Source: Ruegeria sp. SCSIO 43209
GTDB taxonomy: Bacteria > Pseudomonadota > Alphaproteobacteria > Rhodobacterales > Rhodobacteraceae
Length of the DNA: 64,000 bases
Direction of reading: 5' to 3'
Assembly (NCBI RefSeq): GCF_019904295.1
Contig: NZ_CP065359.1
Coordinates: forward strand, 1,265,001-1,329,000
Below are positions 39,036 through 48,222 of this stretch, in pieces (position 1 is the first letter of the stretch; each line of letters opens with the position of its first letter). The translations under genes were made by a program, and so were the position numbers. The notes under the pieces are model-generated. The model was not told the origin of the DNA. It saw only the letters and a program-made list of their open reading frames with translations, and made no database searches.

Positions 39036-40646
39036 CTAGTTCGAAGTTGGTGTGGCCAATTTCTGCATCACCTGATCAAGGCTGAAGCTGGCCGCCTTCT
39101 GACGTGGTGGGAATTCTTGGAAAGTACTCAGGAAACTCGCCACATATTGCTGCGCCGGTACTAGGAAATACACCCGGTCGATCATCCAGTCGTAGTATGT
39201 GTTGGATGTACGGTATCCACGCTCATAAGGGTCGCGGCGCAAATTCACGATGATCGGCACGCGCAGTTCCGTGAATGGTTCCATCCATGCGCGCAGGGTG
39301 GCCCATGCTTTTTGCTCCAAAAAGATCAGCTTCCAGTCGTCAAAACGCAAAGCGGACAGGTCGCCGTCATCCGTGAAATAAAAGATTTCTCGGCGGGGGC
39401 TTTCAGTGGTCTCACCGGTCAGCAGTGGCAAGATGTTGTAGCCATCCAGATGCACTTTGTAGTCGCGACCCATGGCAGGTGAGGAATAGCCGGCTTTCAG
39501 CTTTTCCTTGATTTCGGGGTCGCCAGCGACCGCCAGATAGGTGGGCAGCCAATCCATGTGATGCACGATTTCGTTCGAGATCGAACCCGCTTCGATCTTA
39601 CCGGGCCAACGCACCATGGATGGTACGCGCCAGCCGCCTTCCCAGTTGGTATTCTTTTCGCCCCAGAACGGTGTCGAAGCGGCATCCGGCCAAGTGTTGT
39701 AATGCGGGCCGTTATCGGTGGAATAATGAACGATAGTGTTGTCGGCGATGCCGAGTTCGTCCAGCAGATCAAGCAGTTGGCCGACCTGAATGTCATGTTC
39801 GATCATGCCCGCCGTGTATTCATCGGCCGGACTACCTAGGATTTCGTTGGCTGTTTCGCGCATTTCTTCCCCGACATGGGTGCGGAAATGCATGCGTGTG
39901 CCATTCCACCAGACATAGAATGGTGTGCCGTTCTGGTTGGCCTCACGAATGAACTCAACGGCAGCTTCCAGGGTTTCCTGATCCACCGTTTCCATGCGTT
40001 TGCGTGTCAGTGGACCGGTGTCTTCGATGGGGCCGCCTGCGCTGGACTTGATCACACCGCGCGGACCATAGGCCTCGCGGAACGTGCGCCCGTCGGGCAG
40101 AACCGCGTCCCCGGGATAATCTTCATGCTCGGGTTCTTCTTCGGCATTGAGGTGATAGAGATTCCCAAAAAACTCATCAAATCCGTGATTTGTCGGCAGA
40201 TGCTCATCCCGGTCGCCCAGGTGGTTCTTGCCAAACTGGCCGGTCACGTACCCATGATCCTTAAGCAACCCCGCAATCGTGGGGTCTTCGATCTGCATCC
40301 CTTCTTTAGCGCCAGGCAAGCCAACCTTGGACAGTCCAGTCCGGAACACCGATTGGCCCATGATGTAAGATGAGCGGCCAGCTGTGCAGGATTGCTCGCC
40401 ATAATAATCGGTGAAGATCATGCCTTCATCGGCGACCCTGTCGATATTGGGGGTCTGGTATCCCATAAGGCCCATTGTGTAGGCCGAAATGTTGGATTGG
40501 CCGATGTCATCGCCCCAAATGACCAAAATGTTGGGTTTTTGATCCTGCGCCCATGCGGGCAGTGCGACCAGAACCGCAATCGACGCTGCTGCGGTACGGC
40601 GCAGTCCGATACGCCAGCTTTCCAAGAACCGGGTTGTAGTTAACAT
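39036..40646 (-). CDS. Secreted arylsulfatase
   Basis: A 536-residue protein with a signal peptide (AWAQ, about 34). The sulfatase signature CTAGR has Cys87, which must be converted to formylglycine by a maturase; none is encoded in the window. Asp46 and Asp47 in WGDDIG, and HYSTDNGPH further on, are metal and active-site residues. It would hydrolyse sulfate esters in the periplasm; marine algal sulfated compounds are a natural but unproven source. It is divergent from a Crp-family regulator. Confidence 0.92.
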   Translation of the reverse strand: MLTTTRFLESWRIGLRRTAAASIAVLVALPAWAQDQKPNILVIWGDDIGQSNISAYTMGLMGYQTPNIDRVADEGMIFTDYYGEQSCTAGRSSYIMGQSVFRTGLSKVGLPGAKEGMQIEDPTIAGLLKDHGYVTGQFGKNHLGDRDEHLPTNHGFDEFFGNLYHLNAEEEPEHEDYPGDAVLPDGRTFREAYGPRGVIKSSAGGPIEDTGPLTRKRMETVDQETLEAAVEFIREANQNGTPFYVWWNGTRMHFRTHVGEEMRETANEILGSPADEYTAGMIEHDIQVGQLLDLLDELGIADNTIVHYSTDNGPHYNTWPDAASTPFWGEKNTNWEGGWRVPSMVRWPGKIEAGSISNEIVHHMDWLPTYLAVAGDPEIKEKLKAGYSSPAMGRDYKVHLDGYNILPLLTGETTESPRREIFYFTDDGDLSALRFDDWKLIFLEQKAWATLRAWMEPFTELRVPIIVNLRRDPYERGYRTSNTYYDWMIDRVYFLVPAQQYVASFLSTFQEFPPRQKAASFSLDQVMQKLATPTSN

Positions 40647-40665
40647 GTTTTACTCCTGAACTTGT

Positions 40666-40678
40666 GGACAATTTGTCC
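40666..40678. promoter_or_regulatory. Palindrome upstream of the sulfatase gene
   Basis: GGACAA-T-TTGTCC is a perfect six-base inverted repeat with a one-base centre, 20 bases before the sulfatase start. It may be an operator; no protein can be assigned. Confidence 0.35.
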
Positions 40679-40801
40679 CTGTGAACTATCTGAGACTTGA
40701 GTCCAGAATAGGATTAGTTGCAGTCCTTAAGCATTGGATATCCCGCGAAAATAGCCAGATTGCGGGATTCGTGTGTAAGTAATGTAGGCCAGTGAGCCTG
40801 A

Positions 40802-40820
40802 TTGAAATTTATCATATGAT
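40802..40820. promoter_or_regulatory. Crp/Fnr-like box with overlapping palindrome
   Basis: TTGAAATTTATCAT matches the TTGAT-N4-ATCAA consensus at eight of ten positions, and the overlapping ATCATATGAT is a perfect palindrome. It lies 17-36 bases before the start of the Crp-family gene and could be autoregulatory. Eight of ten is a modest match in AT-rich sequence; a similar one occurs at 63764-63777. Confidence 0.35.
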
Positions 40821-40837
40821 GAAGTTTAAATATATAG

Positions 40838-41518
40838 ATGGCATTAATTGAAACTGATCTAGACGCGCTGCAGGAAAGTTCCTGGTTCAAAACCAGATCT
40901 CCCGCCTTTCAGGATGCACTGTTACGCAGTGCCGTGCGCCGAACTTACGGTGCTGACGAAGCTTTGTTTGTCCAGGGTGATCCCGCCAACGGGATCCACG
41001 CTGTATTGGATGGTAGTGTTAAGATCACCGTCCCCGCAGATGACGGTCAGGAATTTGTCATACACCAAGAGGGACGTGGCTTTTGGATCGGCGATCTCGC
41101 GTTGTTTGCGACTGCACATCGGCTGATCAGCGTGGTAGCGACTCGGCCAACCGAGACGCTTTTCTTTCCGGCCTCGCGGCTAGAACGCTTAGTGCAGGAT
41201 TCTCCTGACTTTGTTCGGGATTTCTACGCTTTGAGTCATGAAAACATGCAAAAAGCCCTGCGTATCGTAGCCAATCTTGCGGTGACCGGCACCGAGAAAC
41301 GGCTGGTTTTGAGGCTGCTGCATCTGGATGAGGTGACATCCGATGCAGAGGGTTGGATACCGGTTTCGCAGGAAGAGCTGGCGGCTATGATTGCAGTCTC
41401 TGCGCCAACGCTTCACCGAGCATTACACAGGCTTATCGAATTGGACTTGATCGAAGGCGGGTATGGTCGGCTGAGGTTGAAAGATCGACGCGCCCTCGTC
41501 GCTAGCTGTCAAAGTTGA
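40838..41518 (+). CDS. Crp/Fnr-family transcriptional regulator
   Basis: A 226-residue regulator with an N-terminal cyclic-nucleotide-binding barrel (about 15-125, with FVQGDPANGIHAVLDGSVKI and FWIGDLALFA) and a C-terminal winged helix (VSQEELAAMIAVSAPTLHRALHRL). It lacks the Fnr iron-sulphur cysteines; its only Cys is near the C-terminus. GlxF and Arg residues for cAMP binding are not clear, so the ligand is unknown. It is divergent from the sulfatase gene and is a candidate regulator of it. Confidence 0.88.
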   Translation: MALIETDLDALQESSWFKTRSPAFQDALLRSAVRRTYGADEALFVQGDPANGIHAVLDGSVKITVPADDGQEFVIHQEGRGFWIGDLALFATAHRLISVVATRPTETLFFPASRLERLVQDSPDFVRDFYALSHENMQKALRIVANLAVTGTEKRLVLRLLHLDEVTSDAEGWIPVSQEELAAMIAVSAPTLHRALHRLIELDLIEGGYGRLRLKDRRALVASCQS

Positions 41519-41525
41519 CGGACGT

Positions 41526-42617
41526 TCAAGCCGAATGTTCTGTTGACGAGTGATCATCCTCACCGAGCCTTCCATCCAAAGACATCAAGATCGCGACAGG
41601 GCGCAGCGCGGGGATGTGGCTGAAGATGATCAGGATGCAGACGGTCAAAGGCACACTCAGGAACGCTCCGATCAGACCCCAGACCGTAGTCCAGAAAGTT
41701 AATGCCAAAATCACTAGGAAGGTCGACATGTTCAGCGATCGGCCCAGCATAGCCGGATCCAGAAAGTTGCCGATTAGAAACTGTAGTGTGCCGCACCCCA
41801 GAACGATCACGAGAAATGGCCCGATCGTCTCAAACTGAACCAGAGCGATCATTGCGGGAAAGATGACGGCGATGATCGAACCGATTGACGGGATGAAATT
41901 CAGGGCGAAAGTCAGCACGGCCCAGGTTTCAGCATATTCCAGACCCAGCGCTTTGAATACGGCGTAGCTGATGGTGGCGGTGATCAGACTGATAAATGTT
42001 TTCACGCCGACGTATCGCTGCAGGCTGTACGAAATCGCATCCAGAACCAAGGCCAGGTCAGCCCCCAGCCGTGGGTTGCCGGCGGCAAGCTGGATTTTCT
42101 TGCGAAAGGCCAACCGCTCGGCCATCAGAAAGGCGACATAGAGGCTGATTAGGAAGAACTGGTTAAGCAGTGATGTGGCGCTGCCCAGCAATATCCGAGC
42201 GACATAGGACATATCGATGCTGACCAGATTGTCTCGGATAAAACTTGTGACATCGTTGCCGACCAACCCGGTAATTCTATGAACAGCCCCGTCAAACTGG
42301 CTTTCGTAGGTGTTGATCGAGCGTGCAAATTGCGTGGCCTGACTGCCCAGAATGTACATGATCATGAACAAACCGGCCAATACAACTGTTACTCCCGCGA
42401 CATTCGCCAACCAGATTGGCACCCGCGTCACTGCAATGACCCGGTCGCTAAGGGCCAGGATCAGCACGTTGACCAGTAACGCCATGGTCAACGGCACCAG
42501 AAAGTTTGCCCCTGCATAGAGGCCAAGCACCATTAGCGTGGCCACGATCGCTACATCCCGCAATACGCTCAGTTGCGGACGCGCACGGGAAGGGCTGTTT
42601 TCTGGGTCAGAGGTCAT
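41526..42617 (-). CDS. AI-2E family transporter (TqsA/PerM-like)
   Basis: A 363-residue membrane protein starting MTSDPENSPSRARPQ, with AAGG eight bases upstream of the ATG. It has eight or so helices, with LRDVAIVATLMVLGLYAG at the start and GLEYAETWAVLTFALNFIP and PSIGSIIAVIFP near the middle, typical of the AI-2E/PerM family. The transported solute is unknown; family members include Na+/H+ antiporters and putative autoinducer exporters. It converges on the Crp-family gene. Confidence 0.88.
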   Translation of the reverse strand: MTSDPENSPSRARPQLSVLRDVAIVATLMVLGLYAGANFLVPLTMALLVNVLILALSDRVIAVTRVPIWLANVAGVTVVLAGLFMIMYILGSQATQFARSINTYESQFDGAVHRITGLVGNDVTSFIRDNLVSIDMSYVARILLGSATSLLNQFFLISLYVAFLMAERLAFRKKIQLAAGNPRLGADLALVLDAISYSLQRYVGVKTFISLITATISYAVFKALGLEYAETWAVLTFALNFIPSIGSIIAVIFPAMIALVQFETIGPFLVIVLGCGTLQFLIGNFLDPAMLGRSLNMSTFLVILALTFWTTVWGLIGAFLSVPLTVCILIIFSHIPALRPVAILMSLDGRLGEDDHSSTEHSA

Positions 42618-42775
42618 AAGATGGCCTTGGTCTGAGTGCTGCATGGATGCGTTTTGATTGATCCTGCACAGGCTGGCGGGTTTATGCAATCCATACAGAA
42701 GGTTATACGCATGAAATCGGTGGCCTGATCCGATTGGCGGTTCTGCCAAAGGAAAAGGCAGGCTAGGCTAGCGCA

Positions 42776-43633
42776 ATGCCAACTGTTTTGATTCCCTCGT
42801 TCGGCCAATTCCTGCGTGCGCTCTGGCTTGCTGTGCGCCGATTTAATGACAAAAACGGCTTCGTCATGAGCAGCCACGTCGCCATGTCGTTGATGATGGC
42901 CCTGTTTCCATTCGTTCTATTCACGGTCGCGTTGGCAGGGGCCTTGTCACAGGGCTATGTGACCGATGAACTGATCGAACTGATATTTGGCGCCTGGCCC
43001 AAAGATGTGGCCGATCCCATCGTTTCAGAACTGCGTGCTGTTCTGGCCGGTGCGGGCTCGGGCGTGATCACTTTGGGTGGCTTGTTGGCGATCTACTTTG
43101 CCTCAAACGGAGTCGCCGCTGTGCGAAAGGCGATGGCGCAGGCCTATCACGACACGGACAATTGGCCGTTCTGGAAGATCCGACTGCTGTGCTTTGTGCT
43201 GGTCATAATCGGCGGTGCTGCCATTCTGGCCATCGCGGCGGTCGAAGTCGTTCTGCCGGTCTATACCCGTTTGGTTTCGGAAAAGACGGCAGTGGATGTG
43301 GACAACTGGCTGTCGGTGGATCGTCTGCGATGGACCTTTACCGTGGCTGTCCCCGCTGGCACCGTTCTTTTGGCTCATCTGATCTTGCCCACCCGACGGC
43401 ACAGCCTACTACAAATCTTGCCGGGCGTAATCCTGACATTGGCTTTGTGGGCTGCAGGTGGATGGGGCTTTTCAATCTACATCGCCAAGTTTGCGACCTA
43501 TAGCGCGACGTATGCCGGGCTTGCAGGGGCAATGGCAGCGCTGATTTTCCTGTACTTATGCTCGGCCATGCTGATCCTCGGGGCTGAATACAACGGCGCG
43601 CTGATCGATTTGCAAAACGAAGAGGGGCAATGA
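42776..43633 (+). CDS. YihY/BrkB family inner-membrane protein
   Basis: A 285-residue protein with six helices and the family's FNDKNGFVMSSHVAMSLMMALFPF entry, although segments vary; AEYNGALIDL closes it. Once called ribonuclease BN, the family has no proven enzyme activity. It overlaps the start of the eight-heme cytochrome gene by four bases (ATGA), implying coupled translation and a possible functional link. Confidence 0.86.
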   Translation: MPTVLIPSFGQFLRALWLAVRRFNDKNGFVMSSHVAMSLMMALFPFVLFTVALAGALSQGYVTDELIELIFGAWPKDVADPIVSELRAVLAGAGSGVITLGGLLAIYFASNGVAAVRKAMAQAYHDTDNWPFWKIRLLCFVLVIIGGAAILAIAAVEVVLPVYTRLVSEKTAVDVDNWLSVDRLRWTFTVAVPAGTVLLAHLILPTRRHSLLQILPGVILTLALWAAGGWGFSIYIAKFATYSATYAGLAGAMAALIFLYLCSAMLILGAEYNGALIDLQNEEGQ

Positions 43634-45537
43634 TGTATCTCCGCGCTATCGTGATGACCGCGATCCTTTGGGCGACCGCGCAGCAGTCGCAGGCGCAGGA
43701 CTATGTTGGATCAGACGCGTGCTCGGATTGTCATAAGGAAGAAACCGAAGCCTGGGAAAGCTCATACCATGCGCTTGCCTGGACCGAGGTGGAGGACGGC
43801 CATGTTCAGGCTGATTTCGATGGAACACGATTCTCGCATGATGGAATGAGCGTGGCCTTTGCGGATCAAGATGGAGCTCTTACGGCGCAGGTCACCGAAA
43901 AAGACGGCGTTACAACGACCTATCCGGTACATTCAGTGGTTGGTATCGCGCCGCTACAGCAATATCTTTTCGAAACCGAACCCGGCCGGTTGCAGAGTTT
44001 CGACGTTGTTTGGGACGTCGAAAAGGGCCGTTGGTTTCACCTTTATCCAGATCAGGATCTGCCTCCGAATGATGGGCTGCACTGGACCGGTCCGTACAAA
44101 AGCTGGAACGCCCGCTGTGCCGAGTGTCACGCGACCGGTTATGTGAAGAACTACGACTCTGAGGAAAGGCGCTATGCCTCGACACAGGTCGAAATTGGTG
44201 TCGGGTGCGAGGCTTGCCACGGGCCGGGTTCTGCGCATTTGGAGTGGACGACCGGAAAAGTGTTGCAAGACGGTTTGAGCGAGTTCGGATTCTCTACGAC
44301 ATGGGGCAGGGGGCAGACAGAAGCGGAAATTCAGCAATGCGCCGGCTGTCATTCCCGGCGCGAGGCGTTGGAAGATGGTAATCCGCTTCCCGGCAAGCCG
44401 TATCACGACGCCTATAACCTGGCGTTGCTGCGACCGGGTTTGTATCACCCAGATGGCCAGATTTTGGACGAGGTCTATGTTTATGGCTCATTCCTGCAGT
44501 CGCGCATGTATGCAGAAGGGGTGGGTTGTATGAATTGCCATGATCCGCACCGGGCTGAGGTAAAAGCCGAGGGTAATGGGTTGTGTACCCAATGCCACTC
44601 CCCCGCTGGCAACCCGGATTTCCCGACCCTTCGGAAAGCCGACTATGACACGCCCGCGCATCACCAACATGCTGAAAATTCTGCGGGTGCCCAATGCAAG
44701 AACTGCCACATGATCGAGCGTGTCTATATGGGGGTAGATGGCAGGCGCGATCACAGCTTCCGCATTCCCCGCCCTGATCTGGGGCTCGGAACTGATGCCT
44801 GCACCGATTGCCATGCGGATGAAGATCAGTCTTGGGCGGCGCAGCAGATTGAACTCTGGTTCCCGGAATCATCCTATAGAGTGGCGCATTATGGCACGAC
44901 ATTTGCAGCAGCAGGCAGTGGTCAATTGGACGACCCTGAAACGCTGGTCGCGATCGCTCTGGATGAAGGGCAGGCAGGTATCGTTCGCGCAACCGCTCTG
45001 TATTTGTTGCAACCTTTTGCAACGCCTGATCTTGCCGAGCGTCTGGCACCGTTGCTGGCTGATCCGGACCCACTGATACGGGCCAATGGACCGGTACTGC
45101 AGCGTCAGGTTCCTGCCCAGTTGCGCGCTTCGCGGTTAGAGCCGTTGTTATCCGACCCCATGCGCAATGTACGCATCTCGGCTGCGAAAGAGTTCTTATC
45201 GATCCCAGCGCAGGCCATGACGCAAGACCAACGCGCAAGCGCGCAGCAGGGCATGGCGGATTGGCAACGTAGCATTTCCAATCGTTTGGACTTTCCTGAG
45301 ACCCATTTGGTGTTGGGTGGTTGGGCGCTTACGCTCAGAAACGCGCCGGCTGCAGAACGTGCATTCCGCGAGGTTGTAACGCTCGACCCGCAGCGCGTTG
45401 AGGCTTGGCCGATGCTGGTTCAACTTGCCCACATCAATCGCGGTGTTCAGGCTGCGTTGGCGACATTGGACGAGGCCTTGTTAGTTCTTCCCGATGATCC
45501 AAACTTAATGCAACTGGCGCAGGAACTCGGGAGATAA
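43630..45537 (+). CDS. Octaheme cytochrome c with HEAT/TPR-like C-terminus
   Basis: A 635-residue exported protein (signal peptide to about 23, SQAQ). Eight CxxCH heme sites are present at 31-35, 163-167, 193-197, 237-241, 300-304, 319-323, 356-360 and 391-395. Residues about 430-530 look like HEAT repeats and 540-635 like TPRs (GWALTLRNAPAAERAFREVV). The heme part resembles cytochrome c554/multiheme families with a repeat tail. It may carry electrons in the periplasm, but no terminal reductase or maturation gene is next to it. It overlaps the yihY-like gene, so both probably form one operon. Confidence 0.88.
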   Translation: MMYLRAIVMTAILWATAQQSQAQDYVGSDACSDCHKEETEAWESSYHALAWTEVEDGHVQADFDGTRFSHDGMSVAFADQDGALTAQVTEKDGVTTTYPVHSVVGIAPLQQYLFETEPGRLQSFDVVWDVEKGRWFHLYPDQDLPPNDGLHWTGPYKSWNARCAECHATGYVKNYDSEERRYASTQVEIGVGCEACHGPGSAHLEWTTGKVLQDGLSEFGFSTTWGRGQTEAEIQQCAGCHSRREALEDGNPLPGKPYHDAYNLALLRPGLYHPDGQILDEVYVYGSFLQSRMYAEGVGCMNCHDPHRAEVKAEGNGLCTQCHSPAGNPDFPTLRKADYDTPAHHQHAENSAGAQCKNCHMIERVYMGVDGRRDHSFRIPRPDLGLGTDACTDCHADEDQSWAAQQIELWFPESSYRVAHYGTTFAAAGSGQLDDPETLVAIALDEGQAGIVRATALYLLQPFATPDLAERLAPLLADPDPLIRANGPVLQRQVPAQLRASRLEPLLSDPMRNVRISAAKEFLSIPAQAMTQDQRASAQQGMADWQRSISNRLDFPETHLVLGGWALTLRNAPAAERAFREVVTLDPQRVEAWPMLVQLAHINRGVQAALATLDEALLVLPDDPNLMQLAQELGR

Positions 45538-45628
45538 CTGGCATGGAACTGGCAGATTTGCGCCATCTTCACGGCGCATTCTGCGGTTAGCCAACCGGTA
45601 TAAGCACTCGGATTGCTACAGGTGATGT

Positions 45629-45823
45629 ATGCCGGATCGCACCGCAACCCTCGCAAAGCCGCTGACGGCGGCTCGTAAAACAACGCTTGACCAGCGTATT
45701 GAAGAGCTGCGCGCGCGCAAGCCTGTCGATATCAATCATGGCGAAGCACTATTGCTGCAAGGCATAGCTGCAGCGTCTCTGCGGAAACAGAGTATAGCGC
45801 CGGGAAAGATCGATCTGGATTAA
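45629..45823 (+). CDS. Small hypothetical protein
   Basis: A 64-residue basic protein (ARKTTLDQRIEELRARKPVD) with a short helical centre and no domain I recognise. CAGGTGATG stands just before the ATG. It fills the gap between the cytochrome gene and the convergent rlmE gene, ending seven bases from rlmE's stop. It could also be chance coding. Confidence 0.5.
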   Translation: MPDRTATLAKPLTAARKTTLDQRIEELRARKPVDINHGEALLLQGIAAASLRKQSIAPGKIDLD

Positions 45824-45829
45824 CGCCGC

Positions 45830-46546
45830 TTAACCCCGGAAGCCGGTGGCGACAACAAACTTCTCGGAACTATCAGAACGTGAGGCCGGAGGCTTCACAT
45901 TGGCAACCTTGTTGAATTTCTGCTTGAGCAGTTTCTGAAGGTCCCCCTCAGCCCCGCCAGCAAGCACCTTGGCAACGAAGGTGCCGCCCTCTTCCAGCAC
46001 GTCGAACGCGAAATAAGCCGCCGTTTCGCACAAGGCCATGATCCGCAGGTGATCAGTCTGTTTGTGGCCCGAGGATGCAGCCGCCATATCAGACATGACC
46101 ACGTCCGCTTTGCCACCCAGCCAGTCCTTGACCTTCTGATCGGCGTCATCTTCCATGAAATCAAGGACATGCGCGGTGGCACCGGCGACGGGCTCAACCT
46201 CTTGAAGGTCAACCCCCAGGACGGTGCCGATGCGCTTGCCGCTTTTCTCGCCGAGTGCATTGACGCGTTTCACAGCGACTTGCAGCCAGCCACCGGGCGC
46301 ACATCCCAGATCGACCACGCGCGCGCCGGGTACGAGAAACCGGAACTTGTCGTCCAACTCAAGTATCTTGAATGCCGCGCGTCCGCGATAGCCTTCGACC
46401 TGCGCGCGTTTGACATAGGGGTCGTTCAACTGCCGTTCTAACCAGCGGGTCGAGCTGAGCTTGCGCCCGCGCGCTGTCTTGACCTTCACCTTCAGGTCGC
46501 GTTGTCCGCGACCCGAGTTGCTTTTGCCAGTTGGTGTCTTCGCCAT
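45830..46546 (-). CDS. rlmE: 23S rRNA (uridine-2'-O-)-methyltransferase RlmE
   Basis: RlmE (FtsJ/RrmJ) methylates U2552 in the A loop of 23S rRNA. The 238-residue protein has the SAM-binding stretch [15 protein letters not shown] and the K-D-K-E type catalytic residues in [15 protein letters not shown] and [11 protein letters not shown] basic N-terminal extension ([21 protein letters not shown]) may aid RNA binding. Its start overlaps the ppx stop by one base. Confidence 0.94.
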   Translation of the reverse strand: MAKTPTGKSNSGRGQRDLKVKVKTARGRKLSSTRWLERQLNDPYVKRAQVEGYRGRAAFKILELDDKFRFLVPGARVVDLGCAPGGWLQVAVKRVNALGEKSGKRIGTVLGVDLQEVEPVAGATAHVLDFMEDDADQKVKDWLGGKADVVMSDMAAASSGHKQTDHLRIMALCETAAYFAFDVLEEGGTFVAKVLAGGAEGDLQKLLKQKFNKVANVKPPASRSDSSEKFVVATGFRG

Positions 46547-47658
46547 CAGAACGGTCCGTCTTCCAATACACCGTCCGCACTCATTTGCGCATAAAGCAAA
46601 CCCTCGCGCAGCCCACGGTCCGCCACAGAAAGGCGATCGGTGGGCCAGCAGCGCAACAGGGCCTGCAAGATGGCCGAGCCGGACATGATCAGGGCCTGCC
46701 GATCTTCCCCGATCCGGGGATCACGGCGGCGCCCACGAGGGCCGAGTTCTAGATAGCCTCGTATCACCTTGTCAATCTGATCGCTGGTCATCCGCAATCC
46801 GTCCACCTTCGTCCGGTCATAGCGCTTGAGGCCAAGGTGTGAGGCGGCGACAGTGGTCACCGTTCCGCTGGTGCCCACAATCTGAAACCCTTCGCGGGCC
46901 TGTTCATCCTTGTAAGGTGCGAAATCGGCCAGATTTTCTTCGAAAAACCAGCTCATTAACGCAAAACGCGCGGCATCGTCTTCGACGTCGTTGAACTGAT
47001 CACGCAATGTTGCCACGCCCAGCGGGACGCTGATCCAATCAACCACCTTGGCCGCAGGGAAAGGGCTTTCAGGTGTGTGGAACCCGTTATGCAATCTCAT
47101 AATCGCGGCAGGCCGATCCCGACGAGGAACAGAGGAGATGTCGATCCAGACCAATTCGGTTGAGCCGCCGCCGATATCGACGACCAACAATTGCTCGGTC
47201 TTGGTCGACACCAGCGGTGCACAGGAAATCACAGCCAGACGTGCTTCTTCCTCGGGCTGGATGATGTCGAGCGTCAGGCCGGTTTCGCGTTTAACTTGCC
47301 GGATGAAATCGCGTGAATTCTTTGCGCGACGGCAAGCCTCGGTTGCGATCAAGCGCATGCGCTTGACCTTGTTACGCTTGAGTTTTTGCTGACAAATCCG
47401 CAGCGCCTGTACGGTACGTGCCATGGACGCCCGCGACAATCGCCCGGTGCGTTCCAGACCGGCACCCAACTGCACCGATTTGGAGAAGCTGTCCACCACA
47501 TGAAATCCACTGCCCTTGGGCTGGGCGATCAACATGCGGCAGCTATTTGTCCCCAAATCCAGTGCCGCATATAACGCATCTGGATCGGGTCTTGCCGGCG
47601 CGGGGCTTTCGACCGCTTTCGGGAACGCGCCCGCACCTCTGGGACGCTTGGGCGCCAT
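46546..47658 (-). CDS. Exopolyphosphatase/GppA-type phosphatase
   Basis: A 370-residue member of the Ppx/GppA family in the sugar kinase/Hsp70/actin fold. [15 protein letters not shown] is the phosphate-1 motif, [13 protein letters not shown] phosphate-2, and [11 protein letters not shown] a later nucleotide loop. It hydrolyses polyphosphate or pppGpp; the sequence alone does not separate these. It lacks the long C-terminal HD part of E. coli Ppx. It heads the ppx-rlmE pair. Confidence 0.9.
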   Translation of the reverse strand: MAPKRPRGAGAFPKAVESPAPARPDPDALYAALDLGTNSCRMLIAQPKGSGFHVVDSFSKSVQLGAGLERTGRLSRASMARTVQALRICQQKLKRNKVKRMRLIATEACRRAKNSRDFIRQVKRETGLTLDIIQPEEEARLAVISCAPLVSTKTEQLLVVDIGGGSTELVWIDISSVPRRDRPAAIMRLHNGFHTPESPFPAAKVVDWISVPLGVATLRDQFNDVEDDAARFALMSWFFEENLADFAPYKDEQAREGFQIVGTSGTVTTVAASHLGLKRYDRTKVDGLRMTSDQIDKVIRGYLELGPRGRRRDPRIGEDRQALIMSGSAILQALLRCWPTDRLSVADRGLREGLLYAQMSADGVLEDGPF

Positions 47659-47899
47659 CTTAAACGCCCTCCGATTTTCGAGTTACCCCGACCATAGGTC
47701 GCGCAATTGGATCACGCAAGACGCTCATTAAAGTCATTAGGATTTTGATGTTCGGTTTTGGCCACCAAGGCATTAAAAGCTGCGGTATGCAGCCGTGGGC
47801 AAAAAGGTCGCTGCAAATACGCCGTATGTCGAAAATCGACCGACTTGGACCCACATTGAAGTTTAGAACCGGTCCATCTGGTTAGGAGGAATCACGGTA

Positions 47900-48196
47900 A
47901 TGCCTGACGTCACCATCGTATATTGGCGCGATATTCCCGCCCAAGTCATCGTCGGCAAGGGCCGTCGTGGCGCTAAGCGGCAGTTGGAAGAGCGGTTTGA
48001 ACAAGCCATCGACCGGGCCGCAATGAAGGTTAACGCCAAAGATAGTGATGCCTATCTGGCCGAGTGGCGCAAAGCCGAGCCTTTCGCAGTTGAGGGCGAC
48101 CCGTCCGAAATTGCCGAAGCCGAGGCCGCGCGTTTGGAAACAGAGTACGATCAGGACCGTATCAAGACCCTGATCGCCAATGACGGTTGGGCATGA
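47900..48196 (+). CDS. 'Virulence factor' family small protein, one-carbon cluster
   Basis: A 98-residue cytoplasmic protein, starting MPDVTIVYWRDIPAQVIVG behind a strong AGGAGG. I recognise it as the small family called 'virulence factor' in Pfam; the name is historical and no activity is known to me. RGAKRQLEERFEQAIDRAA looks helical and binds perhaps a partner. It precedes the divergent metF-like gene by 26 bases and with the methyltransferase gene forms an operon, so a role in tetrahydrofolate or corrinoid chemistry is suggested by context only. Confidence 0.8.
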   Translation: MPDVTIVYWRDIPAQVIVGKGRRGAKRQLEERFEQAIDRAAMKVNAKDSDAYLAEWRKAEPFAVEGDPSEIAEAEAARLETEYDQDRIKTLIANDGWA

Positions 48197-48222
48197 GCCC
48201 CAGATCTTTATGGGAGGCCGCT

